Shown here: positions 35,538 to 45,240 of the stretch, piece by piece
Position numbering within the stretch: position 1 is the stretch's first letter
How the letters are laid out: each line of letters starts with the position of its first letter
DNA from: Candidatus Brocadia sp.
GTDB lineage: Bacteria > Planctomycetota > Brocadiia > Brocadiales > Brocadiaceae
Assembly: GCA_021646415.1 (NCBI GenBank)
Contig: SOEU01000019.1
Location: 1 to 59,674 of the forward strand
Direction of reading: 5' to 3'
DNA length: 59,674 nt
Notes under the pieces: generated by a model
Database searches by the model: none
Told to the model about the DNA's origin: nothing
Seen by the model: the letters and a program-made list of their open reading frames with translations, nothing else
Made by a program: the position numbers and the translations under genes

Positions 35538-36734
35538 TTAGTATGCAAACTTTGGTGTAATATAAAAACTGCAATAAGCTACATTTTCCATTTCATCCAT
35601 TACACGCCTTTCCAGATCTTTTGAAATCTGTTTGAATTCATCTTCAACAACTTCTTCTCTCAAGTCAATATCAGCAACGATGATTATTCTTTCCTGAGAC
35701 GCTGCAACAACCCGAAAGTCATGATAGTTAACAATTTGAGGAAGGGATTTCAGTATCTTTTGAAATCGTGCCTCTGTAGCGTGAATTTCGGGAGTCATTT
35801 CCATGACCGGATCCATATGACATACGGCGTCACCGCCGAAAATCTCCCTAAGTTTGCGTTCGCTCAGTTCTGCAATTTCATGCATCTCAACAGGTCCCAA
35901 TCTTGCAGGTATTTCAGCATGGAAAGAAATTAAGAACATTGATCCATAGTCATGCACGATGATCTCATGAACATCCTTAATACCATCGATAGATTTTGCT
36001 GTTTCCCGTATTTTCCGAATAATATCTTTCCCGGGAGCCTGGCCAAGAAGAGGTACAATTGCTTCTCTCCCGTGAGTATAGCCTAAAAATAATAACCAGG
36101 CCGACATTAAAATACCAATGTAGCCGTCTATCTTTGGGGAATGAAGGTAATGGCCTACAATCAGCCCCCCGGCAACGGTAAGCGTCATTACCGCCTCAAT
36201 GTTCTGGTGGGCTGCATTCGCAAGGATGGCGTGAGAATTAACTCTTTTTCCAAGAAAGTGAACAAATTGTGCAAGCCAATGTTTCACGATAACAGTACTG
36301 AAAAGGATCCAGGGCAGTGCAGGCCAGTAAAGGAGTTCGTGGGGTTTAATCGTCTGGTGAAGCGATTTTTCACCAATCTGAATACCGGAAACAAACAAGA
36401 AAATCGACATAATAAGTGGGGCGATATGCTCCATTCTCCCATGGCCAAACGGATTCTTTGCGGTAGCCGGTCGAGCCGTTATCTTGAAACTGATCAAAAG
36501 GATAACTGAGTTGGCCAGGTGTGAGAGGAGATGGAAAGCCTCGGCAACCACTGATACAGACCCCACCACAAAACCAAGGGTCATTTTTAAAAGAAACAGA
36601 ACAATGGTCGCATAAATGCCAATCAAACCAGCAATGAACCCATACTGGATACGTACGGTTTTGTTGTCTGTATTATCAAAATCTTTGATAAGCAGGCATG
36701 CTACTTTTCTATTGAATTCCTCAAGAAATTTCAT
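35538..36734 (-). CDS. cation diffusion facilitator family transporter with unusual metal ligands
   Basis: This proton-coupled divalent metal exporter family member has 398 aa. Six membrane helices are seen in the first ~220 residues and a long C-terminal cytoplasmic part with two ferredoxin-like metal-sensing stretches (IDGIKDVHEIIVHDYG and PQIVNYHDFRVVAAS). Helix 2 reads AEAFHLLSHLANS (Glu65, His68, His72) and helix 5 HAILANAAHQNIEAVMT (His176, Glu180), where the family normally has ADxxHxxxD and ADxxHxxxD. The aspartate ligands are thus replaced by His/Glu/Asn. The substrate is not predictable. No operon partner is seen. Confidence 0.88.
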   Translation of the reverse strand: MKFLEEFNRKVACLLIKDFDNTDNKTVRIQYGFIAGLIGIYATIVLFLLKMTLGFVVGSVSVVAEAFHLLSHLANSVILLISFKITARPATAKNPFGHGRMEHIAPLIMSIFLFVSGIQIGEKSLHQTIKPHELLYWPALPWILFSTVIVKHWLAQFVHFLGKRVNSHAILANAAHQNIEAVMTLTVAGGLIVGHYLHSPKIDGYIGILMSAWLLFLGYTHGREAIVPLLGQAPGKDIIRKIRETAKSIDGIKDVHEIIVHDYGSMFLISFHAEIPARLGPVEMHEIAELSERKLREIFGGDAVCHMDPVMEMTPEIHATEARFQKILKSLPQIVNYHDFRVVAASQERIIIVADIDLREEVVEDEFKQISKDLERRVMDEMENVAYCSFYITPKFAY

Positions 36735-36848
36735 TTTCTACAGATATTTTAGTCAAGATAATGTGTGGCTTTGTAATCAAACATTTGTAATAATAATAAT
36801 TATAAGGGAAAAGGTCGTCAAAACCAAATTTAAGAATGGAGAAGTTAT

Positions 36849-37118
36849 ATGGATCAGAATGCTGGAAAAGGTTACACGGAATATCAAAAGAAGGTGATTA
36901 AGAATTTTTATGAAAACAAGGACCTTCGCCTGATACAAAGGCTAGGGGAATTAGTCTCAGATTTATATTTGGAAACGAGTGAAAAAAAGAAGGAATCAGG
37001 ATGGAAAAAGATTAAGAAAATGCTCCTTGATTTGAAGGTACATCCGAATGAGGCAGAATATCTGACAAAGGATAAGAATCTTTCAGTACTTTCGAAGAAA
37101 TTGGCAGAGATGTATTAA
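36849..37118 (+). CDS. small helical hypothetical protein
   Basis: This 89-aa charged, all-helical cytoplasmic protein (GYTEYQKKVIKNFYENKDLRL, QRLGELVSDLYLETSEKKKE, WKKIKKMLLDLKVHPNEAEYL) has no Cys and no known motif that I recognise. GGAG lies 7 bases before the ATG. It is divergent from the cation transporter with a 114-base gap. It is likely real given its codon pattern and ribosome-binding site, but the function is unknown. Confidence 0.7.
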   Translation: MDQNAGKGYTEYQKKVIKNFYENKDLRLIQRLGELVSDLYLETSEKKKESGWKKIKKMLLDLKVHPNEAEYLTKDKNLSVLSKKLAEMY

Positions 37119-37357
37119 TATTTTGGATTATAGAGAACTGCATGAATTTGGTAGTTCCCTTGTTGCGTCTCAGAGCCGGAATCTGGAAGTCAGATTCAGA
37201 AGTCAGAAAAAAAGCAGTATAAACAGCATAAACCATTCAAACCGCTTTGTTCTGAATTCTGACTTCTGGCTACTGCATTCGGACCTGGATAGTTACCAGA
37301 TGAAAAAGTATGCAGGAATAAACATTCATGCCATATTTCTACCTCTCTGTTTCAACT

Positions 37358-38332
37358 TTATTTCTCATTTTTGGCTTTTTTATATAAAGTGAAGTAGCCC
37401 TCCGCATCTTTCTCCATGCCTTTAGCCTTGTATGCAGTTCCAATATCATGGTAAATCTCCACGTTATTCGGGTCAGACATTACAGCTGTCTGGAATGCGT
37501 TAAGTGCATCATCGTATTGTTTTTTCTTCATGTAATTTTTGCCGAGCCGATATTGGGCATCTGCATTACTTACATTAATGTCGACCGTTTTATTATAATA
37601 TTGGATGGCTTCATCTACCTTTCCTGTTTTATCGTACAATAAGGCAATATTATAGAGTGCATTTTCATGTCCTGGATCGATTGACAGTGCCTTGTTATAT
37701 TCTATCAAGGCTTCTTTATCCATCCCTTTCATCGAATAAACGATACCAAGGTTCGAATAGGTTATTGCAAGATTTGGGTCTAGTTCTATACGTTTCTTCA
37801 ATGTTTGTACTGCATCATCGTACTTACCAATCTTTGTATATGCAATACCCAGAAGGGAATAAGCAGAACGATATTCGGGATTGATTTGGATTGTTTTATT
37901 AAATGCCTTAATTGCTTTGTCAAAGGCACCTTTATCGAAGTACACCGAAGCAAGATTATAATGTGTATCGGCGTCTTCAGGCTTTTTTTCTACAACCTTC
38001 TGAAAGGTTTCAATGGCTTTGTCATACATCCCCTTTTGTGTGTATGCCAGACCAAGATTTTTGTATGCCTCTAAGTTATTGGGGTTCTTGGCCAATGACT
38101 TCGTAAACATTTCAATTGCTTCGTCATAAAGGCCATATTGCGCATAGTTCAAACCTTGTTTATAAAATTCATTAGCAACGTCAATCGGGAATGCTGGCTT
38201 ATCTCTTTTCATTTTATCATTACTTTCAGTTGTAACGATACCCTCTTTAGAAAAACAATAGGTTGGATGCAATATCGTTATAATTGCAAGGCTACAAATA
38301 GCAGTTGTACCAACAATCTTTTTACTATTCAC
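37358..38332 (-). CDS. exported tetratricopeptide repeat protein
   Basis: This 324-aa protein has an N-terminal signal or anchor segment (IVGTTAICSLAIITILHPTYC) and seven full TPR units plus one partial (for example LGLAYTQKGMYDKAIETFQKVV and LGIAYTKIGKYDDAVQTLKKRI). TPRs mediate protein-protein contacts, here probably outside the cytoplasm. The start is a GTG at 38332 with GGAGAAGG upstream. No enzymatic domain is present and the partner is unknown. Confidence 0.9.
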   Translation of the reverse strand: MNSKKIVGTTAICSLAIITILHPTYCFSKEGIVTTESNDKMKRDKPAFPIDVANEFYKQGLNYAQYGLYDEAIEMFTKSLAKNPNNLEAYKNLGLAYTQKGMYDKAIETFQKVVEKKPEDADTHYNLASVYFDKGAFDKAIKAFNKTIQINPEYRSAYSLLGIAYTKIGKYDDAVQTLKKRIELDPNLAITYSNLGIVYSMKGMDKEALIEYNKALSIDPGHENALYNIALLYDKTGKVDEAIQYYNKTVDINVSNADAQYRLGKNYMKKKQYDDALNAFQTAVMSDPNNVEIYHDIGTAYKAKGMEKDAEGYFTLYKKAKNEK

Positions 38333-38466
38333 GATTCCTTCTCCTCTGGTTTAATTTAAAAATTGGACTGAAAAAAAACGAAATATACAAAATTAGATTG
38401 AAAACAAAAACATAATGAAAATCTTTGCTATAGCGAATTATATCCGTGTGTGGATAGTGATTCAAC

Positions 38467-39333
38467 TTATCTTTTAAATCGGAAAAGCATTTTTCCGAAA
38501 TAGAGCAACATTAATATTACACAGAGGAGTGCGACATCAGTCGGGCCTGTTGGAAGGTCAAAACGATATGAAATGTAAAAACCAGCAAAAGATGCAATAA
38601 CTCCAATGGCCGATGAAACGATGCAGAAAAGCGGGATTCCACGCGTGACCATTCGCGCCGCAACTGGCGGTATCAATAGAAAGCCGAATATTACCAGCGG
38701 GCCTACGGTCATAACCCCGAAGGATATAATTATACCGATAATAAGATAAAGCATAATGTCCCATAGGATAACCTTTTTCCCAATGGTAGTCGCCATATCA
38801 ATGTCATATGATACCAATATAAAGTTACGATGAAAACCGATTAGAACAATAAAGACCGTGCCGTAGATGGCAAGCATTGACCATAGATAAATATCCGGTA
38901 TGGAAATAATCTCTCCCGTAAGCATAGAAAGTACTTCTGATTTTCCATACGGATTCCAGGAAACAAACAATATAGAAACCGCTCCTGCTATTGCATAAGT
39001 AAACCCTATGCGGTTTTCAGTAAATCCTTTCCGTCTGCGTTCGAGAATGGCCAAAACAAAGATTGTGATAAGGGTGAAGACTACAGAACCTGTCAATGCC
39101 ATGACCTTTTCGGATTCCATATGGTAGAAAAAATGCCATCCAAGGGTATGTAATAGAAATGCAAAGGCGACACCTGCATTTGATACCTGAGGCAGGGCTA
39201 TACCCAAGAGGATCATACGACGCAGCACAAAAAAAATGCCTACCTGAGGGCACACAAACCCCACGATCAATCCTGCATAAAAGGCGTTTCGTAAAAGGAA
39301 ATCTGGACTAAGTATATCTAAAAGTTGTTCCAT
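38467..39333 (-). CDS. metal ABC transporter permease (ZnuB family)
   Basis: This membrane subunit (288 aa, about eight helices) belongs to a zinc/manganese-type importer. Family features: NAFYAGLIVGFVCPQVGIFFVLRRMILLGIALPQVSNAGVAF near the start, and later FGVMTVGPLVIFGFLLIPPVAARM. It is the third of three adjoining genes with the ATPase and the solute-binding protein upstream on the same strand (9-base gap). Metal specificity cannot be read from the permease alone. Confidence 0.92.
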   Translation of the reverse strand: MEQLLDILSPDFLLRNAFYAGLIVGFVCPQVGIFFVLRRMILLGIALPQVSNAGVAFAFLLHTLGWHFFYHMESEKVMALTGSVVFTLITIFVLAILERRRKGFTENRIGFTYAIAGAVSILFVSWNPYGKSEVLSMLTGEIISIPDIYLWSMLAIYGTVFIVLIGFHRNFILVSYDIDMATTIGKKVILWDIMLYLIIGIIISFGVMTVGPLVIFGFLLIPPVAARMVTRGIPLFCIVSSAIGVIASFAGFYISYRFDLPTGPTDVALLCVILMLLYFGKMLFRFKR

Positions 39334-39342
39334 GTATAATTT

Positions 39343-40047
39343 TCACTGAGTCGGTATTTCATCGATCCTTGATAAAGAAAGTATCTCTTCCAATGAGCCA
39401 AGTACTATTTTATAGTGATGAATATGGATTATTTTTTTTACCCATCGTGGAATATGATGAACCTCATGGGTGATCATCATAATCGTTAATTGGTGCTTTT
39501 TGTGGAGTCCTGAGATAAGTTCAATGATCATTTTTTGAGCAAGGACATCAAGCCCTGTAATGGGTTCGTCAAGCAGCAAAACATTTGGCCGTGTTGCCAA
39601 TGCCCGTGCTATAAGTATACGCTGTTTCTGTCCCCCGGACAATTCGGAAAAAAATTCTTTTTTTAAATCCAGCATTCCAACGTCTTTTAAGCATTGTTCT
39701 ACCAATAAATGATCGGTTTTGGAAGTGGGACAAAATGGTTTCCTCTGTCCGAAAGTACCCATCAAAACGACTTCTTCCGCGGTAAATGGATATATTTCGT
39801 CTAAGTGTTGACGCTGTGGTACATAACCAAATCTTGGGGCATAATCGTCACCATAAATGATAGATCCATGGATCGGGGAAATAATGTGCAGAATGGTCTT
39901 AAACAGTGTGGTTTTGCCACAACCATTTGGTCCGAATAAGACTGCGAATTCACCCTTTTTTAAAGAAAAATTAATGCCGCTAAGAATAATATTCCCGCTA
40001 TATCCAATAGCAACGTCTTTTAATGTAATACAGTTTTCGGTATTCAT
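39343..40047 (-). CDS. metal ABC transporter ATP-binding protein (ZnuC family)
   Basis: The ATPase (234 aa) powers the importer. Walker A is GPNGCGKTTLFKT, the signature is LSGGQKQRILIARALA, Walker B is VLLLDEPITGLDV and the switch His is in MMITHEVH. It starts 6 bases past the stop of the binding-protein gene, so translation is likely coupled. Confidence 0.94.
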   Translation of the reverse strand: MNTENCITLKDVAIGYSGNIILSGINFSLKKGEFAVLFGPNGCGKTTLFKTILHIISPIHGSIIYGDDYAPRFGYVPQRQHLDEIYPFTAEEVVLMGTFGQRKPFCPTSKTDHLLVEQCLKDVGMLDLKKEFFSELSGGQKQRILIARALATRPNVLLLDEPITGLDVLAQKMIIELISGLHKKHQLTIMMITHEVHHIPRWVKKIIHIHHYKIVLGSLEEILSLSRIDEIPTQ

Positions 40048-40053
40048 ACGTGG

Positions 40054-40959
40054 TTAAGATTTGGTTTTGAGTGCCGTTACAATCTGATTAATAGTATAAT
40101 CAAAAAGGTCAAGATAGTCTTGAATTTCTTTTTGCCCTCCGACCATAATCGGTAAAACGACAACCTTTGCCCCTGTCCGTTCAGAAACAAATTCAGGAAT
40201 TTTGCGTTCACGAAATTGTTCAATAAGAATAAGTTTTACCCCTTCATCTTTCATCATGGGGATAAGGGTATTGAGATGGGAAGGTGAAGGGGGAATTCCC
40301 GGTTTTGGTTCAAGCTCACCTATTACATTCAGATTAAACCTTTTTGCAAAATAGGGGAAAGTCTTGTGATAAGTGACAATTTTTGTTCCTTGAAAAGGGT
40401 CCATCATTTTTTGCCATTCTGGCAATTTCTGATCAAGTTTTTTTATAAAATTGTTTAAGTTATCTTTATAATAATTACAATTTTCTGCATCAATTTGGCA
40501 GAGCCGGTCACAGACATGGGTAGCGACTATTTTCCCATTTAAAGGATCCAGCATGATATGGGGGTTCCCGAAGGGGTGGATGTCTCCAGCAGCACGAGTG
40601 AGTGCTGTGGGTACCTCTAAAATATGAACCCCGGAAGATGCAACAATATATCCAGAATTTCCCGGAAGTATTTTTTGATTTCTTGCACTTAAAACCAACG
40701 GCGGTAACCAGCCCATCTCTAACTGCAATCCTCCCTCAATAAGCATATCTGCTTTATTAAGCTTAACAATAAAACCGGGTTTTGCATCTACAAAATGCGG
40801 ATCTTCTGTCGGTTTAGAAATGGTAGTTATGTTAACTTTTTCTTTTCCGATTTCACTAACTAAAGCGCTTAGGTCAGATGTTGTTGCAACGATATTTAAC
40901 TTTGCCTGGGCAACGGATACCCAGCTTAATACACATAACAAGTAAAGAAATATTTTCAT
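40054..40959 (-). CDS. metal ABC transporter substrate-binding protein (ZnuA family)
   Basis: This periplasmic metal-binding protein has 301 aa with signal peptide KIFLYLLCVLSWVSVAQA. Candidate metal ligands are His in PTEDPHFVDAKPG, His in HPFGNPHIMLDPLNG and His in TYHKTFPYFAKRFN, followed by the IPEFVSERTGAKVVVLPIMVGG end. A His-rich loop typical of some zinc binders is missing. The start is the ATG at 40959 with AGGAG 7 bases upstream; the frame to 41040 is not used. Confidence 0.92.
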   Translation of the reverse strand: MKIFLYLLCVLSWVSVAQAKLNIVATTSDLSALVSEIGKEKVNITTISKPTEDPHFVDAKPGFIVKLNKADMLIEGGLQLEMGWLPPLVLSARNQKILPGNSGYIVASSGVHILEVPTALTRAAGDIHPFGNPHIMLDPLNGKIVATHVCDRLCQIDAENCNYYKDNLNNFIKKLDQKLPEWQKMMDPFQGTKIVTYHKTFPYFAKRFNLNVIGELEPKPGIPPSPSHLNTLIPMMKDEGVKLILIEQFRERKIPEFVSERTGAKVVVLPIMVGGQKEIQDYLDLFDYTINQIVTALKTKS

Positions 40960-41098
40960 AAAAAAACTCCTGAGCAAATAGCCATTATTGTTCCAAATTA
41001 TACACGGACAAACAAGTTTGTCGTTCGACTGAGTGCTCACGACGAAGTCCGTGCCACCCTTTAAAGTTTTTTTGCGTGACCTCTGTTGTTAACAGTTT

Positions 41099-42772
41099 TT
41101 AAAATTTATGCGCCCCATGTGTACCCAGTAAAAATTCGAATTGCAGGAATACAGAATGTTCTGAAGTATCATTCCCTAATATATCATCGTAATTGTATTG
41201 TAACCGAATTTTTGAAAATTCCGATGGGTAAAAGGTAAGATTGGGAGAGAGTCTCCAACGTTCAAATCCTAAAGGATCGGTTGCTCCTTCTTCTCCATCT
41301 ACATAGTCTCCCCGTAGTCCTGCCATCCACCGTTTTTTAAATCCCCACATGATTTGAGAATATACACCCCAGTTATCCAGCACTTCATCGGGCAGACCGG
41401 CATTTATATCTTCACTGGCCTCGAAACGTCTCCCCATGACCTCAGTCTGCCATGTTATAAATGGAAAACCACCTTCAGCATATCTGGATTTCCATTTCCA
41501 AAACATATCTACACCGTAGATAAGCGTATTTTTATCTCTTCCTGTAGAGTTTGGTCCAAAGGCTGCAGAGGCACCCAATAAAATAGTCTGTTCCTCTGTC
41601 AGATCAAAAGAGGTTGCAATACGGGGAACGTAAAGCAGATCTTCCATAGCGCGCACACGCGTCTCAACTGCCTCCCGTCCAAACAATGCCTCTTCATTCC
41701 TGAAACTATGAGCCGTTTCTCCCTGGCTGTCCTGTACCGTAAAGAAGAGTTCCGTATAGATATCTGTCGGGGCTATCCAGGAGATTCGTGCTCCGGGATT
41801 TCGCAGTCCATCTGCGCCCAAAAATCGACCATTCACCAAGGGTTGATCAGCATAATCCCATACATGGGGATGCGTGGGATTTAATCTGCCAAATTCCGTA
41901 AAGAAAGTACCTGCCTTTACTTGTAAATTCAAGGGGAGAGACATTGAGGTCAAATAGGCCTCTTCCACTTCAAGAAACGATTCACCCTCTTTATCAATTT
42001 GAAAGATGATAAAGGCATTTCCGTAAAAATAAGGATCTACTGCTCCCTGAAATGATGTTTCCAGATTTTGCACGGTAAATCCACGTTGTATGGGGTCATG
42101 AGCACCCGTCTCGAGGCTTTCCAAATCTTCAGCGGTTGAAGCCGCTGCTGAAAATAATCCAATGAAAGAGAGTCCCATATAAGTCCCTCCTGCGCTCCAT
42201 AAAGTTATCGGCTGAGCGGGAGACCATTGTCCAATGCTTGGACTTATGGATTGGTCTGGTGTGGCAGTTGAGGGTAACGCAGATTCCGCAGGTGAAAGGG
42301 ATAAAGCTTGAGAAGGTAGAGGTGAAGTTGTGCTTGTATCTGTCTGTTTCGGCAAGGGTTCTTCTTCTGCCACAGGGGTTTCTAAGGTTTTTGTTTCTAC
42401 CCCGGCAGTAGTTACCTCGTCCTCTTCTAATATGTGTGATTTTTGTTTTTCGAGTTCTTTTTTTTCTTTTTCAAGAGTAGCGATCTTTTCCTGCATCTCT
42501 TTAAAACGGATATCATAATCCCGTTTCATATTGACAAGCAGTTCCTTCATACCCTGAAGTTGACCAACAATCTCATCAAATTCATCCTTACTAATACTAA
42601 TTTCTTTTGTACCTTCTGCAGTTTCTTCTTGTCCTTCTGTGATGCTCATCGGTTGAGAATCTTTATCGGTTGTTGACGTTACTTCGCCATATACTCTGGT
42701 AATTGAGAACGGCCGTTCATCGCCGCCTGCAATGAGTATGCATGCGAGCAATGTATAGATTATCCATCTCAT
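41099..42772 (-). CDS. outer-membrane porin-like protein with N-terminal coiled coil, in metal-uptake operon
   Basis: This 557-aa protein has a signal peptide, then a coiled coil (DEIVGQLQGMKELLVNMKRDYDIRFKEMQEKIATLEKEKK, about residues 65-115), a Pro/Thr/Ser-rich linker and a C-terminal domain of ~370 residues with alternating aromatic beta strands (GTFFTEFGRLNPTHPHVWDY, YTELFFTVQDSQG, RLSPNLTFYPSEFSKIRLQYNY) ending in a typical barrel strand (VFLQFEFLLGTHGAHKF). The coiled coil may bind peptidoglycan or stalk the barrel. Placed just upstream of the ABC genes, it probably brings the metal across the outer membrane. Confidence 0.87.
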   Translation of the reverse strand: MRWIIYTLLACILIAGGDERPFSITRVYGEVTSTTDKDSQPMSITEGQEETAEGTKEISISKDEFDEIVGQLQGMKELLVNMKRDYDIRFKEMQEKIATLEKEKKELEKQKSHILEEDEVTTAGVETKTLETPVAEEEPLPKQTDTSTTSPLPSQALSLSPAESALPSTATPDQSISPSIGQWSPAQPITLWSAGGTYMGLSFIGLFSAAASTAEDLESLETGAHDPIQRGFTVQNLETSFQGAVDPYFYGNAFIIFQIDKEGESFLEVEEAYLTSMSLPLNLQVKAGTFFTEFGRLNPTHPHVWDYADQPLVNGRFLGADGLRNPGARISWIAPTDIYTELFFTVQDSQGETAHSFRNEEALFGREAVETRVRAMEDLLYVPRIATSFDLTEEQTILLGASAAFGPNSTGRDKNTLIYGVDMFWKWKSRYAEGGFPFITWQTEVMGRRFEASEDINAGLPDEVLDNWGVYSQIMWGFKKRWMAGLRGDYVDGEEGATDPLGFERWRLSPNLTFYPSEFSKIRLQYNYDDILGNDTSEHSVFLQFEFLLGTHGAHKF

Positions 42773-42907
42773 ACTATTCTCCTGTTAAACGCCTCGAAAT
42801 GAGAAGATTAGGAATAATTTAACGTTTAGGAATTCAATGTAGGGGCACGGTGCACCGTGCCCCTACGGGCTTAGTGTCTTTGTGTTTTAATGGACTAAAT
42901 TATGTAG

Positions 42908-43327
42908 CTATGCAGAAAAACAGGAGAATGAGGGAGGCGGACGGATGGTAAAATTATGGATGGGTAAAGATGGAATGGCGGGGTTGGAATAATATGCAAG
43001 ACTGATGTAGATACACTCGCATTGTGCATCTACTGATAGAAATCGTGCTGAGGTTGAAGGTGTCTTCAGCCATTGACAGATTTGACATGTTTCGGAGTCG
43101 TGCTGATAACCGTTTTCTGAAATCTCAATGTGTGAAGTATGAGAGGTGTCAATAGTCTTCCGTGCGAGAGGATGTTGCTTGTGGTTACAATGCTGGGTAT
43201 TTAAAAAACTATTGTGAAAACCTCCGAGTGTTAAACACAACAGTAAATAGGGAAGAAGAGTCGAAACAAACAGGATATTTGTTCGATTTTTGTTTCTGGT
43301 AAAATACTTCGTTAATGGCATATACAT
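42908..43327 (-). CDS. small His/Cys-containing exported protein, DUF2946-like
   Basis: The protein (139 aa) has an N-terminal hydrophobic segment (ILFVSTLLPYLLLCLTLGG), then a His-rich part (NTQHCNHKQHPLARK, HTSHIEISENGYQHDSETCQIC) and a tail ending TIRPPPSFSCFSA. The CQICQWL and closing PPPS motifs recall DUF2946, which occurs in metal-responsive loci. It lies 135 bases upstream of the porin gene on the same strand. A role as a periplasmic metal buffer is inferred from composition and context only. Confidence 0.6.
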   Translation of the reverse strand: MYMPLTKYFTRNKNRTNILFVSTLLPYLLLCLTLGGFHNSFLNTQHCNHKQHPLARKTIDTSHTSHIEISENGYQHDSETCQICQWLKTPSTSARFLSVDAQCECIYISLAYYSNPAIPSLPIHNFTIRPPPSFSCFSA

Positions 43328-43413
43328 TGGAGAAAAATGTTATTTAACCTTCAAATAATGCAAGGCATGCTAATACCTTTTTCACGGTAAGTCAAGCGAA
43401 AATCTTAAAAGTC

Positions 43414-44619
43414 TTATGGTTTCCCTCTCAGCATCCTGTTCCAATAAAACCATGGTAAAAAATATTTCTTAAGCAACCACATACTGTATCTCTCCTTTGA
43501 TGGATCCAAAGGAAATGTAGGGGTCGGTTTTTTGTCATAATCAAATTCTGTTAAGAGTAATTTTCCATAGCCGGTTGCTATCGGACAGGAGCCGTAGCCA
43601 TTATATTTTATTGCGTTCGGGATACTACCATCATTCATATACTGCAATAAATTCTCCACAACGACTGGCGCCTGCTTTCTGACCGCAGCGCACGTTTTTG
43701 CATTAGGGGTGCCTGATGCGTCCCCCAATCCAAATACATTCATATATCGTTTGTGTTGCAAGGTATCTTTGTCTAAATCAATCCATCCCGCCTGATTTGC
43801 CAGGGGACTTTCTTTGATGAAATCAGGTGCTGACATGGGGGGAGTGACATGAATCATATCATATTTCATCGTTACTTCACTTACCGGCTTTCCTTCCTCT
43901 AACAGATCAAAAACAGCTTCCCGTGTACCGTACTTAATTTCTTTCAGATTGTGATGCCAGCATGTTTTTATACCGTACCGGTGCACAACCTTTGTAAGGG
44001 TATCAGCAAAAATCTTTATTCCAAATATCTCACCGGCAGCAGTGGTAAATCTTACCTCTGCCTTGTTTAAAAGTCCTTTCCTTCTGAAATAATCGCTGGC
44101 TAAATACATGGCCTTTTGTGCGGCGCCTCCACACTTCATAGGGGTATTTGGCTGAGTAAAAATGGCAGTTCCGCCCCGGAAATTTCTTATGCATTCATAC
44201 GTATAGGGAGCAAAATCAGGGCTATAATTGCTGCACACACCATTTTTGCCCAGAGATTCCTTTAACCCATGAATCTTATGCCAGTTGATCTGAATGCCAG
44301 GACAGAGGACTAAATAATGGTACTGTATCTTTTCTCCCGATTTTAATACTACTTTATTTTGATCGGGTAGGAGTTTTACTGCAGCGTCTTTTATCCACCG
44401 GGCATTTGCAGGAACAACATCGCCTTCATTTCTCACGATTGCCTTTGTATTGAAGATACCGGCTCCGACAAAGGTCAGACCGGGTTGATAGTAGTGTTTT
44501 GCTGAAGGCTCAATGATAGCAATATCTAAGCTGTTATTTTTCCTAAAAAGTGTTGAGGCAACGGTAATGCCTGCTGACCCCCCTCCAACGATTACGATTT
44601 GATGATGTCTGAACCCCAT
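43414..44619 (-). CDS. sulfide:quinone oxidoreductase-like flavoprotein, variant cysteine set
   Basis: This FAD enzyme (401 aa) of the mitochondrial-like SQR type oxidises sulfide and reduces quinone. Visible: FAD motif IVGGGSAGITVASTL, HYYQPGLTFVGAG, a Cys at 129 (GVCSNYS) and 163 (PMKCGGA), and the C-terminal amphipathic end (SMWLLKKYFLPWFYWNRML). The second catalytic Cys, normally in a GDC motif, is replaced (FGLGDASGTPNAKTCAAVRKQAP), with Cys310 nine residues further on. The second paralog at 51699-52892 keeps GDC. It could use Cys310 instead or have another substrate. Confidence 0.9.
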   Translation of the reverse strand: MGFRHHQIVIVGGGSAGITVASTLFRKNNSLDIAIIEPSAKHYYQPGLTFVGAGIFNTKAIVRNEGDVVPANARWIKDAAVKLLPDQNKVVLKSGEKIQYHYLVLCPGIQINWHKIHGLKESLGKNGVCSNYSPDFAPYTYECIRNFRGGTAIFTQPNTPMKCGGAAQKAMYLASDYFRRKGLLNKAEVRFTTAAGEIFGIKIFADTLTKVVHRYGIKTCWHHNLKEIKYGTREAVFDLLEEGKPVSEVTMKYDMIHVTPPMSAPDFIKESPLANQAGWIDLDKDTLQHKRYMNVFGLGDASGTPNAKTCAAVRKQAPVVVENLLQYMNDGSIPNAIKYNGYGSCPIATGYGKLLLTEFDYDKKPTPTFPLDPSKERYSMWLLKKYFLPWFYWNRMLRGKP

Positions 44620-45240
44620 ACTTTTCCTTAAAGGTTTAACTTGATTGTATAAGAATTTTCATTTTATTTGAGCGGATCTTCAGTAGGGTGGGTTAAACAG
44701 AGCAAACACACCATTTACAAATACCGTGAAGGTGGATTCGGTGTAAAAAAACAACGCCTTAATCCACCCTACTTATAATTTATCCTGCGGCAATCTGTCA
44801 AAATTATGTGCAATCTTTATCCTGGCAGTAAAGCCGTGGGCAAATTACCTTTTTCTTTCCCTTACAAGCAAAAACAAGAGCAAAGAATGAAACCACAGAG
44901 CGCACAGAGGAATATTCTGTGATTTTATAAAGGAATTTTCCTTGTAAATCAGGAGTTTACAAGGATTTCCTGTGTACTCTTAAATAAGTTTTGGCAATGC
45001 CGGAAAATATATGGGGATAAAAATTTGTCGATGAATTTAGACAAATTATTCTAGCTTCTTGGATTTATATTGCTGAATAAGTATTCTCACGTTTTTCTTT
45101 GTGCAGTTTAATTTGTTATATCGTAAGACATTATAAGATATTTACGAAATTTAACTGTGAAGGAATTTGTTTTGCATAACTCAATCTATACGATTACGTG
45201 ATTATCTTATAACTTTTATTTTTTGAAAGGAGGATGGAAT
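44620..45240. other. intergenic region between SQR-1 and the cytochrome gene
   Basis: No gene is seen. It contains a 90-bp palindrome-ended element (44683-44772) and a 9-bp perfect hairpin CCTTGTAAA/TTTACAAGG (44940-44964). The last ~100 bases are AT-rich and should hold the cytochrome promoter, which I could not place exactly. Confidence 0.5.
44683..44772. repeat. 90-bp MITE-like element with GTAGGGTGG termini
   Basis: The terminal inverted repeats GTAGGGTGGGTTAA and TTAATCCACCCTAC differ by one base. Related right ends (GCTTAAGCCACCCTAC, GCTTAATCCACCCTTA) close larger repeat blocks near 46466 and 48385. Confidence 0.65.
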
